A stretch of 64,000 nt of DNA from an uncultured Clostridia bacterium. Lineage in GTDB: Bacteria; Bacillota; Clostridia; Monoglobales; Monoglobaceae. The stretch spans positions 298,149-362,148 of the forward strand of contig CAKSFQ010000001.1 of assembly GCA_934454115.1 (NCBI GenBank). Reading direction: 5' to 3'. Positions 48,260 to 58,229 of this stretch are shown piece after piece (position 1 is the stretch's first letter; every line of letters starts with the position of its first letter). A program made the translations under genes and the position numbers. The notes below the pieces were generated by a model. It was given only the letters and a program-made list of their open reading frames with translations. It was not told where the DNA came from and did no database searches.

Positions 48260-50308
48260 ATGAAATACCATTGCTACCGCAACCGGGAATTATCCTGGCT
48301 TTCTTTTAACCAACGCGTTTTAGAGGAGGCCGACGACAAAAACAACCCGCTCTGCGAGAGAATGTCGTTTGCCTCTATCTTTCAGAGTAATCTGGACGAA
48401 TTTTTTATGGTTCGGGTCGGAATGCTGCACGACCGCGTATTATTTTCGGGCAACCCGATTGAAAACAAAACCAACATGACTGCCAAAGAGCAGATTGCGG
48501 CAATCTTAAAGACCAGCGGTGATCTGACTTTAGCACGCGACCGCGTCTATCGCAAGCTGATGAACGAGGCCAAAAAATATAACATCCATCTGGTGAACTT
48601 TAACCATCTGAATGCAAAGCAGTCCGCCGCGATGGAGGAATATTTTCTCCACGAAATCATGCCTCTGCTCTCTCCGCAGGTGGTCGGAAAGCGTCAGCCC
48701 TTTCCCTTTTTGCACAATCAGGCGCTCTATGTTTTAGTCTCTTTTGAGACCAAGAACAATAACGAAAAAATCGGTATTATCCCCTGTAACACCGGCGTGT
48801 TTCACCGACTGATCCCGGCGCTTGGCGCAAACGGTACCTATATGCTCGCCGAGGAACTGATTTTACATTATGTCTCTAAGGTATTTATCAATTATAAAAT
48901 CAAAGAAAAGACGGTGCTGCGGGTGATTCGAAATGCCGACATCGATACCGATGCCGTCTATGACGATGAGGCCGACTATCGGGATTTGATGGAGCGCATC
49001 ATCAAAAAAAGGCGAAAGCTTTGTCCGATCAAGCTGGAGCTTTCGAGGCCCTTAGATCACGAGACACTCCGGTACCTGTGCAAAAAGTTGGATCTTGAGG
49101 AGGACAGTGTCTTTCTTTCCTCCTCGCCGCTTGATTTATCGTTCCTGTTTGAAATTGAAGACAAGCTAAAAGAGCATAAAGAGCTTTTTTATCCGCAGCG
49201 CATACCGCAACCATCTCCGATGGTGCGCGCCGATGACAGTATGATCCATCAGATTCGGCACAGGGATATTCTGCTCTCCTACCCGTATGAGAGCATGAAT
49301 CCCTTTTTAAGGCTGCTTGGCGAGGCCGCCCACGACCCCTCGGTCGTCTCCATTAAGATGACGCTGTACCGCGTGGCAAAATATTCAAAAATCATAGAAC
49401 GTCTGATCGATGCGGCCGAAAACGGGAAAGAGATTGTCGTGCTGGTTGAACTGCGTGCAAGGTTTGATGAGGAAAACAATATTGAATGGTCCAAGCGTTT
49501 GGAGGACGCCGGCTGTCGCATCATTTACGGACTGGATCATTTAAAGGTGCATTCCAAGCTATGCCTGATTACCCGAAAGAAAAACCATTCTGTCGAGTAC
49601 ATCACCCAGATCGGAACCGGCAACTATAACGAGAAAACAGCACGGCAGTATACCGATTACTGCCTGATGACTGCCTCGCCCGATATCGGGATCGAAGCTG
49701 CCGAGGTATTAAACCGTCTGGCGATGGGGCAGGTGGTCGAGAGTGCCCGTCATTTGCTGGTTGCCCCCAAATGCCTGCAAAACAAGTTGCTTTCCAAGAT
49801 GGATTTGGAGATCGAAAAGGCAAAGAGAAACGAACCGGCCTTTATCGGCGCAAAAATCAATTCTCTGACCGACAAAAAAATCATCAACCGTCTGATCGAG
49901 GCATCGCAGGCCGGCGTGAAGGTTTCGCTGATTGTGCGCGGCATCTGCTGCCTGATTCCGGGCATTCCCGGTGAGACGGAAAACATTACCGTCATCAGCA
50001 TTGTGGGTCGCTTTCTGGAGCATTCGCGCGTTTATATTTTCGGCGCCGGCGAGGATCCTGAGGTCTATATCAGTTCTGCCGATTTTATGACGCGGAACAC
50101 GCTGCATCGCGTTGAGGTTGCCGCCCCGGTTTATGATAAGGCGATCCGCAGCCGCATCTTAGCCATGTTCTCTGTCATGATGCAGGACAATGTCAAGGCA
50201 CGACGCATGAAAAACGATGCAACCTATGAGCGGATCAATGCCAGGGGCAAAAAGCGAATCAATGCGCAGGAATACTTTTATGACGAGGCCTACCGAGCCA
50301 ACGAATAA
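48260..50308 (+). CDS. ppk1: Polyphosphate kinase 1
   Basis: The 682-residue enzyme reversibly makes polyphosphate from ATP. The N-terminal domain starts YRNRELSWLSFNQRVLEEA. The head domain follows, and the two phospholipase-D-like catalytic domains hold the autophosphorylated His in LDHLKVHSKLCLIT near residue 425, with GTGNYNEKTARQYTDY near 455 and the C-terminal SADFMTRNTLHRVEVAAP. Placement after pfk, a kinase that may use PPi or ATP, is suggestive but not proof of a shared phosphate economy. A bidirectional terminator follows. Confidence 0.96.
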   Translation: MKYHCYRNRELSWLSFNQRVLEEADDKNNPLCERMSFASIFQSNLDEFFMVRVGMLHDRVLFSGNPIENKTNMTAKEQIAAILKTSGDLTLARDRVYRKLMNEAKKYNIHLVNFNHLNAKQSAAMEEYFLHEIMPLLSPQVVGKRQPFPFLHNQALYVLVSFETKNNNEKIGIIPCNTGVFHRLIPALGANGTYMLAEELILHYVSKVFINYKIKEKTVLRVIRNADIDTDAVYDDEADYRDLMERIIKKRRKLCPIKLELSRPLDHETLRYLCKKLDLEEDSVFLSSSPLDLSFLFEIEDKLKEHKELFYPQRIPQPSPMVRADDSMIHQIRHRDILLSYPYESMNPFLRLLGEAAHDPSVVSIKMTLYRVAKYSKIIERLIDAAENGKEIVVLVELRARFDEENNIEWSKRLEDAGCRIIYGLDHLKVHSKLCLITRKKNHSVEYITQIGTGNYNEKTARQYTDYCLMTASPDIGIEAAEVLNRLAMGQVVESARHLLVAPKCLQNKLLSKMDLEIEKAKRNEPAFIGAKINSLTDKKIINRLIEASQAGVKVSLIVRGICCLIPGIPGETENITVISIVGRFLEHSRVYIFGAGEDPEVYISSADFMTRNTLHRVEVAAPVYDKAIRSRILAMFSVMMQDNVKARRMKNDATYERINARGKKRINAQEYFYDEAYRANE

Positions 50309-50341
50309 AAAAAAGGACGGCGCGGATTTGCGCCGTCCTTT
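50305..50341. terminator. Bidirectional terminator between ppk1 and ldh
   Basis: AAAGGACGGCGC pairs with GCGCCGTCCTTT around a 6-nt loop. On the minus strand eight T follow, giving a strong terminator for ldh; on the plus strand only TTT follows. Confidence 0.85.
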
Positions 50342-51287
50342 AAAATCCGATTTCTCTTGCCAGATGTTTTAGTTTATCGGCTGACTCCTTCAACCGTCTC
50401 CGTTCATCATCCGAAAAGCTGATTTCCAAAATCTGCTTTGCGCCCTCACTGCCGACAATGGTCGGTGCACTCAGGCAGATATCCGATATCCCGTATTCAC
50501 CTTCAAACAGGCTGGATACCGTCAAAATCGAGTGCTCGTTACCGATAATGCTCTCCACAATTCTGCGTACCGCAAGCGCAATCGCGTAGTAGGTCGCGCC
50601 CTTTTTTTGTATAATCTCATAGGCTGCGTTTCGGGTCTTATCATAAAAATTATCCCGGCACACCTCCAGTGAATCACAGCTTCCGGAGCTTTGACAATAT
50701 CCGTCCACGCTCATTCCGGCCACATTAGTGACGCTCCACGCCGCAACCTCCGAATCTCCGTGTTCACCAATGATATAGGTGTGCACATTCCGCACATCCA
50801 CATTGGTGTGCGCACCAAGTAGATATTTCAGTCTTGCCGTGTCCAGCACGGTACCGGAGCCGATAACATTCTTTTTTGGAAAGCCGGACAGCTTATAGGT
50901 CACGTAGGTCAGGATATCGACCGGGTTGGTTACCACCATCAAAATCGTGTTCTCGTCACAATATTTTTGAATCTCTTCCACAATATTGCGAAAAATTACC
51001 GTGTTGCGCTTTAAAAGATCCGTGCGTTTTTCCCCTTCCTTTTGGTTTGCGCCTGCCGTAATAATCACCATGTCGCTGCCCTGAATCTCGCTGTAGTCCC
51101 CGGCCGTAACCTTGACCGGATCAACAAAGCAGATGCCGTGGTTCATATCCATCGCGTCCCCCTCTGCCTTGTCCCGGTTGATATCAACCAAAACCAGCTC
51201 AGAGGCCAGTCCGCTCAGCATCAGTGTGTAGACAATGGTCGCGCCGACATTTCCTGCGCCAATGACTGCTATTTTTCCTTTCTGCAT
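50340..51287 (-). CDS. ldh: L-lactate dehydrogenase
   Basis: The 315-residue NAD-dependent enzyme reduces pyruvate to L-lactate in fermentation. The NAD motif [16 protein letters not shown] starts at residue 8. Substrate specificity residue Gln in [15 protein letters not shown] (near 83) marks lactate rather than malate dehydrogenase. The catalytic His lies in [14 protein letters not shown] near 180. Start 51287 follows GAGGTGAG; the frame is open further upstream without a ribosome site. It lies 66 bp after the large SLH gene on the same strand. Confidence 0.96.
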   Translation of the reverse strand: MQKGKIAVIGAGNVGATIVYTLMLSGLASELVLVDINRDKAEGDAMDMNHGICFVDPVKVTAGDYSEIQGSDMVIITAGANQKEGEKRTDLLKRNTVIFRNIVEEIQKYCDENTILMVVTNPVDILTYVTYKLSGFPKKNVIGSGTVLDTARLKYLLGAHTNVDVRNVHTYIIGEHGDSEVAAWSVTNVAGMSVDGYCQSSGSCDSLEVCRDNFYDKTRNAAYEIIQKKGATYYAIALAVRRIVESIIGNEHSILTVSSLFEGEYGISDICLSAPTIVGSEGAKQILEISFSDDERRRLKESADKLKHLAREIGF

Positions 51288-51353
51288 TTTTCTCACCTCG
51301 CATCTAGGATTTCCCAAACCGCAATCAATCATGCAAAAACACTTTCAAAAAGT

Positions 51354-54300
51354 CTAATCCTCTATGACAACAATTTCACGCACCGCGGTATAGTTCATAC
51401 GCACAAAGACGCGGCGGTCCGGCACAAGATCCGCCGCATCACCCATCAGCAGCTTTTGATCGCTATCCTTCAAGCGATAAATCTGGGCGCCGCTGAGCGG
51501 AATCGTACGCACATAGCCGTTTGCGCCGTTTGTGACAAGCAGCTTATCAGAGAACCTGTCCGCTACTGTGCCAAACACCGTATAAACCTCGCTGAAGTAG
51601 CTCTTTGCACTCAGTGCACCGTAGTCGCCCATGTTCTTTTCATATTCGGTTCCGTTTTGGATCATATCCTTGGTCAAGAGCATTCTAAAATATTTGCAGT
51701 GGCTCTTTGCGTCCATATAATACTGCATTACCTCACCGGGAGAGAACGGGTTGCTTCCGTTTGCCGTGATTTGGCTTTGATACCTTGGCAGCCAGCCGCC
51801 GGTTACATCCTCCGCACCGTTTGCGTCAAAATAGATTTCGGTATTTGCACCGCCGACCTTTGCCGATACCTTCAAGCACGGGTTTTGATCCTTATCAAAG
51901 ATATGGGCAACCTCCGTGATAATTGCAACCGGGTCATAGTTTTCCAGGCTGCGTTTTTCGCTGTTTGCCAAATTTACAACCGCCGCGCCGCAATGATAGT
52001 TACTGTCCACATCATAAAGTGAAACGGCATAGTTCTTGTCCGTCATCAGCGCCGACGGTGTAGTGACCCCATAATCCGCAACGGCGTCATGATCTTTTGG
52101 GATCATGAATATCCTGGTGGCATCGCTCACCTGATAGATCGAATCAAAAACCTTTAGGTTATCTCCGTAGTATTTTGCACGGTCGGAACGATAATTTCGG
52201 ACAAACCCGCTCTGTCCAACGCCGCCTGCGTCCTCTGCCGTCTCTATCTTAGAGAGCACGCCATTTTCTCTGACTCGATACAAAACCAGCTGCGGCGAAA
52301 GGGCAGCAAAGGCGGCGGCGCCAACCTTATTGCCATCAAGACGGGTGGATGAATCCGCGATATATTCCTCCGCCGTGCCGCTCTGCGAAACAATCCGCAT
52401 TCTGGTCTTTGCCGAAACGCCGATTTCCAAGGACACGGCCTGTAAATATCCATAGCCGCCCTTTTCGCTCTGTTCCTCGATACAAACGATTGCACCCTCT
52501 ATGTCTAAGTACGCGCAAACTTCCTTGCCGAGCAGGACAGACAGTGTGCCCCACAGCGGCTTTCCGACAAATAGCGTCTCGCCCGCCAGCGTGCACTGAT
52601 ATTTACTCTGATCCAGGGCTTGCAAAACGCCCTCACGCTTTTCGTGCAGAACCTGAATATCCAGCGCCAGGCCGTCCCGGCTCTTTGCGGCAAACACCAT
52701 ATCGTCCGTATTCACCAAAACGCCGGAGGGGTCTTTTTCTTCCTCTCCGTAGCGGAAAACCGAAACCGACTGCGCGTCATCGATGCCGAGTCTGACCGCG
52801 CCCAGGTTTTTATCAACCAACGTCTCCGCAAGGCGCCCCGGCGCACGCATCTGATACACCGCGTATTCCTCCACAAAGATAATGTCAACACGTTTTTCGT
52901 TCTCTAAAGAAACCAGGCGCATTCTGCCGCAATTGAGCGTAAGTTCCGTCAGCAGTCCCATACGGGTCTCGTAACGGCCGTTATAGATCACACGGGTGTT
53001 GTTGTGATAGGAATACGTTACCTCTGCACCGTCTTTCCAAAAGACAAGCTTCTGTTCGGCAATACCGCGAAACTCTGCGGCCGTGTATTCCTTACTGACA
53101 GAATCCTTTTGCGGCTCGGCGTATAAAATGGTACCGTTTCCTCGATTGGGATCGGTTTTGACATAAGCGATGATGTTTTGTCCCATCAGCGCGCCCAGTG
53201 CGGAAAACGTCTGCGCAAACGTCTCATTTCCGATAATGGCCTGATCCTCGTCTAGGACAAGCGCGTCACCGATCGATCTGGCGCCAAGGTTGGTCAGCTG
53301 CCCCCTTACCTCACGGATATGGTGATAGTATGACAGCGGCGTTGTACCGTTTTTTTCGTAGCGGCTATTCTCACCGCCAAAACGGATCGGAACCAGCATC
53401 TCGCCGCGCAGCATGTTCGAGAGCATAATTGCCGCATCGCCGCGACACAGCGTTTCGTCCTGCGCCCGATCCACGCCGTTGAGCAAACCGATTTGGCGCG
53501 CCATATACCAAAAGCCGGTCGGATAACCGCCGCGCTGCTTCGCCATCGCTGTATAACCCATGGCAGCGCAAAGGATTTTTGCCGCCTCGATACAGGTGAC
53601 CGGGTCATCGGGATGAAAATATCCGGTTTCGTCTCCGCATATCACGCCCATGCCGTAAAGCCCGGCGATTGCAGAAGCCGCCCAATGTTCACGTCCCACG
53701 TCCCAAAAAACACGGTCGCCGCCGCTTGCGGATATTGCCTTTGCCGTCAGCTGCGCAAGCTCGGCACGGCTAATCTCCTCGGCCGGGCGGTATTTTTGTG
53801 CACTGTACCCGGACACAAAGCCAAGACTTTTTAAAAAAGAGGTATCCTTTTCATAAGGCGTACCTGCGCAGTCCGCAAATCCATACGGATTTTGTACGAT
53901 GTAGTTAGAATAAACACCGGCAAGGCTGGGTGACCACGCACTGCCCGCCAGATTGCCAAAGGTAATTTTCACATATTTAGCGGACGCGTCCAGATGCTTT
54001 AACCGGTAAATCACCGGCGCCCACTTCCAGCTGTCCACGCTCAAAACCTCGACATCGGCTGCCGCGTCCTGCCAGGTCTCGCCGTCCTCAGACCACGAAA
54101 AGGAAAAATGCGAAATCTCTTCGCCCTGGCGGAAATAAGTGTGAAAGATCAAATACTGCCCGTCCGGAATCTCGTATTCCAGCCACTGCGCCGTTGCCGT
54201 TTTGCGCATGATCATGGTATAATCATCAAAGGCATAACGGTTTTCCTCCGCGGTGACCTCACAGTAAAGCTCCTCACTGTGCGCCCTTGCGACCGAAAAA

Positions 54301-54440
54301 TCCACGCAGTCATCGATCAACTCACCCAAATTTCCTGCCGCGGTTTGTGCCGTCTGTGCAGCGTCTTCCTCCTGTCCGAATACCGGAAGCATGCCGAGCA
54401 TCATGAAAAGCACAAGGCAAAGACAAGCCGTTCGTTTCAA
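51354..54440 (-). CDS. Large secreted S-layer-homology (SLH) protein
   Basis: This 1028-residue exported protein has a signal peptide ending near PVFGQEE. Residues about 35-175 form a discoidin/carbohydrate-binding-like beta-sandwich (FSFSWSEDGETWQDAAA ... AKYVKITFGNLAGSAWSPSL). Three SLH repeats follow (about 180-350), with CRGDAAIMLSNML ending the third; SLH repeats anchor proteins to secondary wall polymers. The remaining 670 residues are beta-rich and match no family I know; they contain many short strand-turn repeats and no catalytic motif. Its start overlaps the dockerin gene by 4 bp (ATGA). Confidence 0.85.
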   Translation of the reverse strand: MKRTACLCLVLFMMLGMLPVFGQEEDAAQTAQTAAGNLGELIDDCVDFSVARAHSEELYCEVTAEENRYAFDDYTMIMRKTATAQWLEYEIPDGQYLIFHTYFRQGEEISHFSFSWSEDGETWQDAAADVEVLSVDSWKWAPVIYRLKHLDASAKYVKITFGNLAGSAWSPSLAGVYSNYIVQNPYGFADCAGTPYEKDTSFLKSLGFVSGYSAQKYRPAEEISRAELAQLTAKAISASGGDRVFWDVGREHWAASAIAGLYGMGVICGDETGYFHPDDPVTCIEAAKILCAAMGYTAMAKQRGGYPTGFWYMARQIGLLNGVDRAQDETLCRGDAAIMLSNMLRGEMLVPIRFGGENSRYEKNGTTPLSYYHHIREVRGQLTNLGARSIGDALVLDEDQAIIGNETFAQTFSALGALMGQNIIAYVKTDPNRGNGTILYAEPQKDSVSKEYTAAEFRGIAEQKLVFWKDGAEVTYSYHNNTRVIYNGRYETRMGLLTELTLNCGRMRLVSLENEKRVDIIFVEEYAVYQMRAPGRLAETLVDKNLGAVRLGIDDAQSVSVFRYGEEEKDPSGVLVNTDDMVFAAKSRDGLALDIQVLHEKREGVLQALDQSKYQCTLAGETLFVGKPLWGTLSVLLGKEVCAYLDIEGAIVCIEEQSEKGGYGYLQAVSLEIGVSAKTRMRIVSQSGTAEEYIADSSTRLDGNKVGAAAFAALSPQLVLYRVRENGVLSKIETAEDAGGVGQSGFVRNYRSDRAKYYGDNLKVFDSIYQVSDATRIFMIPKDHDAVADYGVTTPSALMTDKNYAVSLYDVDSNYHCGAAVVNLANSEKRSLENYDPVAIITEVAHIFDKDQNPCLKVSAKVGGANTEIYFDANGAEDVTGGWLPRYQSQITANGSNPFSPGEVMQYYMDAKSHCKYFRMLLTKDMIQNGTEYEKNMGDYGALSAKSYFSEVYTVFGTVADRFSDKLLVTNGANGYVRTIPLSGAQIYRLKDSDQKLLMGDAADLVPDRRVFVRMNYTAVREIVVIED

Positions 54441-55549
54441 TTTTCATTCCCCTTTTCCGTACTTTCTTCTTCCTCTGCGTAATAGGCAAGATACGCGATA
54501 TCCGCAATATCGATCTTCCCGTCCTCGTCCACGTCAGCCAGACGCAGCGATTGCCAGTCCCCGTCCGTTTCGGTCTTGCCGTAGTGGAGATATGCAAACT
54601 CGAAATCTTTTTCATCAATCACATTATCATAGTTCACATCGCCGATTTTTGCCGCCTCCAGCATAACCGTAACATCGGCGGTCAGGGTTTTATTTCCGTC
54701 ACTGCACGATACCGTAAGCGTAATGCTTTGCGCCGTGCAATCGTGAGAAACCTCAAGTGTGCCGTCTTCTTTGAGCGTCACACCCTCCGGCAGCGCAGCC
54801 TCTTTCGACTGCCATGTAATCTCTGCCGCAACAGGATTTTCAATCTGGTCGACCGCACTCGCCTTGAGCGGATATTCCGCCCGGTCATACCGCGGAATCA
54901 CCAGTTTATCCGGAACCTCGCACCTGATTTGTTCCATTTGGGGCGTGCCAAGCCTTGCGCGGATACTGCCAAGATACGGATTCCACCAGTCGTTTCCGGA
55001 CAGTTCATCCGGCCATTCAATCTTTAAATAGGACACGCCCCGCAGACCGCTCGCCTTGTGGTAAAGCTTGGTCCAGCGGCCCTGTCCCTCAGTATCCGGC
55101 TCTTCGCTTACCGTCATTGCCTTATCTTCCCACGTTTTGCCGTCCTTCGAAAATAACATCCGAAACGACACCACGTGCTCCGGCCAGCTGTATGAGAGCA
55201 ACTCTGCCTCCTCAAGATAGGGCAGATAAAACACCACATACGCATCGGTTGTATTGGCCGCGCGGCGCAAAACATACGGATCTTCATACATCGTGCTAAG
55301 CTCATAGTCCTCGACTGCCCAGACGTCCACGTTTTCCGCCTCGGCCGCACCGGCGAGCGTATCGCCCTCATTGACCCAGGCTGTATCGGTTGTTTCCGGT
55401 TCCGACGATTCTGTCGGTTCTGCCCCCGACGGTTCCGATTCTGCCGACGCCGTGCCCTCCTGCAAGGTGATCTCTTCAGCCGTGGCGAAGAGCGGCAGCA
55501 GAAGCATCAGCCCGGCGCAGAAAAGCGCCGCAAGTTTTCTAATCTTCAT
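54437..55549 (-). CDS. Secreted dockerin-domain protein with beta-sandwich and Ig-like domains
   Basis: The 370-residue exported protein begins with a signal peptide (KIRKLAALFCAGLMLLLPLFATAEE), then an acidic Ser/Glu/Pro linker. A beta-sandwich domain (about 75-205) is homologous to that of the next SLH protein (FSKDGKTWEDKA ... VSYLKIEWPDELSG). An Ig-like domain (about 210-300) follows. The C-terminus is a dockerin with two calcium loops, DVNYDNVIDEKD and DVDEDGKIDIAD, each followed by a helix. Dockerins bind cohesins, and a cohesin-like protein is encoded directly upstream. Start 55549 follows GGAGG and lies 11 bp inside that gene. Confidence 0.85.
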   Translation of the reverse strand: MKIRKLAALFCAGLMLLLPLFATAEEITLQEGTASAESEPSGAEPTESSEPETTDTAWVNEGDTLAGAAEAENVDVWAVEDYELSTMYEDPYVLRRAANTTDAYVVFYLPYLEEAELLSYSWPEHVVSFRMLFSKDGKTWEDKAMTVSEEPDTEGQGRWTKLYHKASGLRGVSYLKIEWPDELSGNDWWNPYLGSIRARLGTPQMEQIRCEVPDKLVIPRYDRAEYPLKASAVDQIENPVAAEITWQSKEAALPEGVTLKEDGTLEVSHDCTAQSITLTVSCSDGNKTLTADVTVMLEAAKIGDVNYDNVIDEKDFEFAYLHYGKTETDGDWQSLRLADVDEDGKIDIADIAYLAYYAEEEESTEKGNEN

Positions 55550-56777
55550 GGTTCTCACCTCCGCTTTCTGTCAGACTTCGTATGCGATATACCGATACGG
55601 CAGCCTCCGCCCGATTCAGCGGCGACTGCGGATAAAAAAATCCAGCGTCTCCCTCAAAAACACCGGCGGTATACAAAAAATCAATGGCGCCGACCGCAAA
55701 GTCGGAGATCTCTCCCTCATCGGCAAAATTGATGTTTAGCCGCACCGGCGGGATGGTAATCTGTTTTGCCTGAAGCGTTCGCATCAGCATGGCGGCAAAC
55801 GCTTCCCGTTTGATAATCTCTTCCGGGTAAAAGTTCCCGGTTTCGTCTCCCAAAATAACACCGTTTTGCGCGGCGCACCGTATGTACTCTGCATACCACG
55901 CCGCAGCGTCAACGTCTAAAAACGCTTTGGTTTCCTTCTCGCCTTCCGTGAGCGAAAATGCCTCACACAAAAGCTTTGCCGCCTCGGCACGGGTCAGCGC
56001 GTCCAGCGGCGCGAATACGCCCTCGCTCTTTCCCTTTACGATGCCGGCCTCTGCCATTTTGGTGATGGCTTCCTCCGCCCAGGGGACTTGTCCCAAATCC
56101 GAAAAGGCAGCCGGCGCCAAGGCGGTGTTCGGCTCCTCCGGAATTTCCGTCGGGGCAGGCGGCTGTGCTGCCGCCGCATTGCCGCCCGAAACGGTAATTC
56201 CGCCGCGGATCGATCCGCCGCCACCGCCACCGCCGCCGCGCGGCGGTTCGGTCGGCTGCACAGCGCGCTCTGTAACGGTTATCGTGACCGCTTGTCCCGT
56301 CAGATCAAAAATCTGATAGGACATATCCTCCTGCACGATTTTAAGCCGTTTTGGCGATACAGCGGCCGATCCGCTCTTTTTTGCGGTAAATGTCACCGTC
56401 ACCGCGTTTTGATGCAAAGGCGCCGGCGATTGCTTTCCAAGGTGCGTACACGCGTATAACAGTTCCCCCTCTGTAATTTGCTGCACAATTTCCCTTACCG
56501 TCTCCGATTCTGTCCGCGTAAGAGCCGCTTTCGGCTCTGCCAGGATATCGGTATCGTAAGAGAACAGCAATTCTGCGCCATACACCGAAACGGGCTGTGA
56601 AAGGGAAACCGTCACATAGACGGTATCACCCGGATGCAACTCGCTCACGGGCGCAGAGACCGAGGCGGTATACACCGCCTCGGTCTCATTGGGAACGTTA
56701 TGTTCAGCACACACCGGCAGCACAGTAAGCAAAAGGGCTGCCACCAGGAAAAATAACACTTTTTTCGTCCGTTTCAT
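55539..56777 (-). CDS. Cell-surface cohesin-like protein with SLH anchor
   Basis: This 412-residue exported protein has, after the signal peptide (LFFLVAALLLTVLPVCAE), a cohesin-like domain (about 30-165). PGDTVYVTVSLSQPVSVYGAELLFSYD is the classic first strand pair, and AVTVTFTAKKSGSAAV a later one. A Pro/Gly-rich linker with eight consecutive Gly (near residue 185) leads to three SLH repeats (about 230-405; FSDLGQVPWAEEAITKMAEAGIVKG, FLDVDAAAWYAEYIRCAAQNGVILG, FADEGEISDFAVGAIDFLYTAGVF). This is the architecture of a one-cohesin anchoring scaffoldin. It overlaps the dockerin gene by 11 bp and follows the M18 peptidase gene after 25 bp. Confidence 0.85.
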   Translation of the reverse strand: MKRTKKVLFFLVAALLLTVLPVCAEHNVPNETEAVYTASVSAPVSELHPGDTVYVTVSLSQPVSVYGAELLFSYDTDILAEPKAALTRTESETVREIVQQITEGELLYACTHLGKQSPAPLHQNAVTVTFTAKKSGSAAVSPKRLKIVQEDMSYQIFDLTGQAVTITVTERAVQPTEPPRGGGGGGGGSIRGGITVSGGNAAAAQPPAPTEIPEEPNTALAPAAFSDLGQVPWAEEAITKMAEAGIVKGKSEGVFAPLDALTRAEAAKLLCEAFSLTEGEKETKAFLDVDAAAWYAEYIRCAAQNGVILGDETGNFYPEEIIKREAFAAMLMRTLQAKQITIPPVRLNINFADEGEISDFAVGAIDFLYTAGVFEGDAGFFYPQSPLNRAEAAVSVYRIRSLTESGGENHED

Positions 56778-56802
56778 AACACTTCCTCTTTTCATCAGAG
56801 AT

Positions 56803-58212
56803 TTAATTATGCTGATAAAACGCGCGATAGCCCTTATATGCCATAAAGATATCCAGCTTTCCGGCTACCTCAAACGGAGAATGCATGGAAAGCAGCGGAA
56901 CACCGGCATCAATGACATCCATATCAAGATTTGCGACAAACTGCGCGATGGTGCCGCCGCCGCCAAAGTCAACCTTACCGAGCTCGCCGATCTGCCATTC
57001 TACCCCGTTTTCGTTAAAGATCCGGCGAATTTTGGCAACCAGTTCCGCATTGGCATCACTCGCACCGCCCTTCCCGCGGGAGCCTGTGTACTTTGTCAGC
57101 AAAATACCGCCGTTTAAGATGGCTGTATTCCGTTTCTCGGTCACATCGGCATAATTCGGGTCTAAGGCCACGCCGACATCTGCAGAAAGGCAAGTCGAAT
57201 TCTGCAGCGACTCACGCAGGATCAAATCCGAATAACTTTTCACCGTTTTTGCACAAACCTTTGCCAGAACATTTTCAAAGTGCCGCGATTGCATTCCGGT
57301 TGCGCCCATGCTGCCGATTTCTTCTTTATCTACCAAAAGACAAACCGCCGTCTTTTTCGGCTTTTTCATGTCTAAAATGGCACGCAGTGCGGTGTAAGCA
57401 CATACGCGGTCATCCTGACCGTAGCCGGCAATCATGCTCCGATCCAGACCCAGATCCCGTGCGTCAAACGCCGGTACCACCTCGATCTCACTGCTGAGCA
57501 AATCCTCTTCGCAGATATCGTACTTTTCGTTTAAAATTTTAAGAATGTTCTGCTTGACGCCTTCCTTGACCTCCGGATCATCGCTCCCGATATTTCCTAA
57601 AATAATATTCAGACTCTCTCCCGGAATAGCCTCTACCATCTTTTTTGTCATCTGATTCTGCGCCAGGTGCGGCAGAATATCGCTGACGCAAAATACCGGG
57701 TCAGACGGATCCTCACCAATGCTGATTTTGATCTGGGTTCCGTCCTGCAAGGCCGCAACGCCGTGAATGGAAAGCGGAATGGCTGTCCACTGATACTTTT
57801 TGATGCCGCCGTAGTAGTGCGTTTTAAAATACGCCACGCCCTGATCCTCATAGAGCGGATTGGGCTTTAAATCAAGGCGCGGCGAGTCAATGTGCGCGCC
57901 AACTAAGCTGACACCGTTTTCGATCGGTTCGCTGCCGATTACGGCGGCAAAAACGCCCTTGCCGCGGTTGACCGTGTACACCTTGTCCCCGGCCTTTAAT
58001 TTGGGCTTTTCCTCCAGCATGGTAAAGCCGTTTGCCTCCAGCGCTCTGACGCTCTCTTCGCAAAATTCACGCTCGGTTTTCGCGCGTGTGATAAACTTAC
58101 GATAGTCCTCACAAAAGTCAAAGACTTCGCTCTTTTCCTTTTCGTCAAGGCTTGGGAAGATGCTTTTATTTTCGTAGTGCAGGTCCTTTTGATCCTTTTG
58201 GTTTTTTGCCAT
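56803..58212 (-). CDS. M18 family aminopeptidase
   Basis: The 469-residue zinc aminopeptidase forms a large cytoplasmic particle and removes N-terminal residues, often acidic ones. Metal ligands lie in VGAHIDSPRLDLKPNPLYE near residue 88, LLVDKEEIGSMGATGMQSR near 295 and the C-terminal LLSMHSPFEVAGKLD. ENGVEWQIGELGKVDFGGGGTIA near 400 is the family segment before the last ligand. The ATG at 58212 follows AAGGAG at 8 bases. It has no signal peptide, so despite its place next to the surface cluster it should act inside the cell. Confidence 0.93.
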   Translation of the reverse strand: MAKNQKDQKDLHYENKSIFPSLDEKEKSEVFDFCEDYRKFITRAKTEREFCEESVRALEANGFTMLEEKPKLKAGDKVYTVNRGKGVFAAVIGSEPIENGVSLVGAHIDSPRLDLKPNPLYEDQGVAYFKTHYYGGIKKYQWTAIPLSIHGVAALQDGTQIKISIGEDPSDPVFCVSDILPHLAQNQMTKKMVEAIPGESLNIILGNIGSDDPEVKEGVKQNILKILNEKYDICEEDLLSSEIEVVPAFDARDLGLDRSMIAGYGQDDRVCAYTALRAILDMKKPKKTAVCLLVDKEEIGSMGATGMQSRHFENVLAKVCAKTVKSYSDLILRESLQNSTCLSADVGVALDPNYADVTEKRNTAILNGGILLTKYTGSRGKGGASDANAELVAKIRRIFNENGVEWQIGELGKVDFGGGGTIAQFVANLDMDVIDAGVPLLSMHSPFEVAGKLDIFMAYKGYRAFYQHN

Positions 58213-58229
58213 AAAAAACACTCCTTCAT

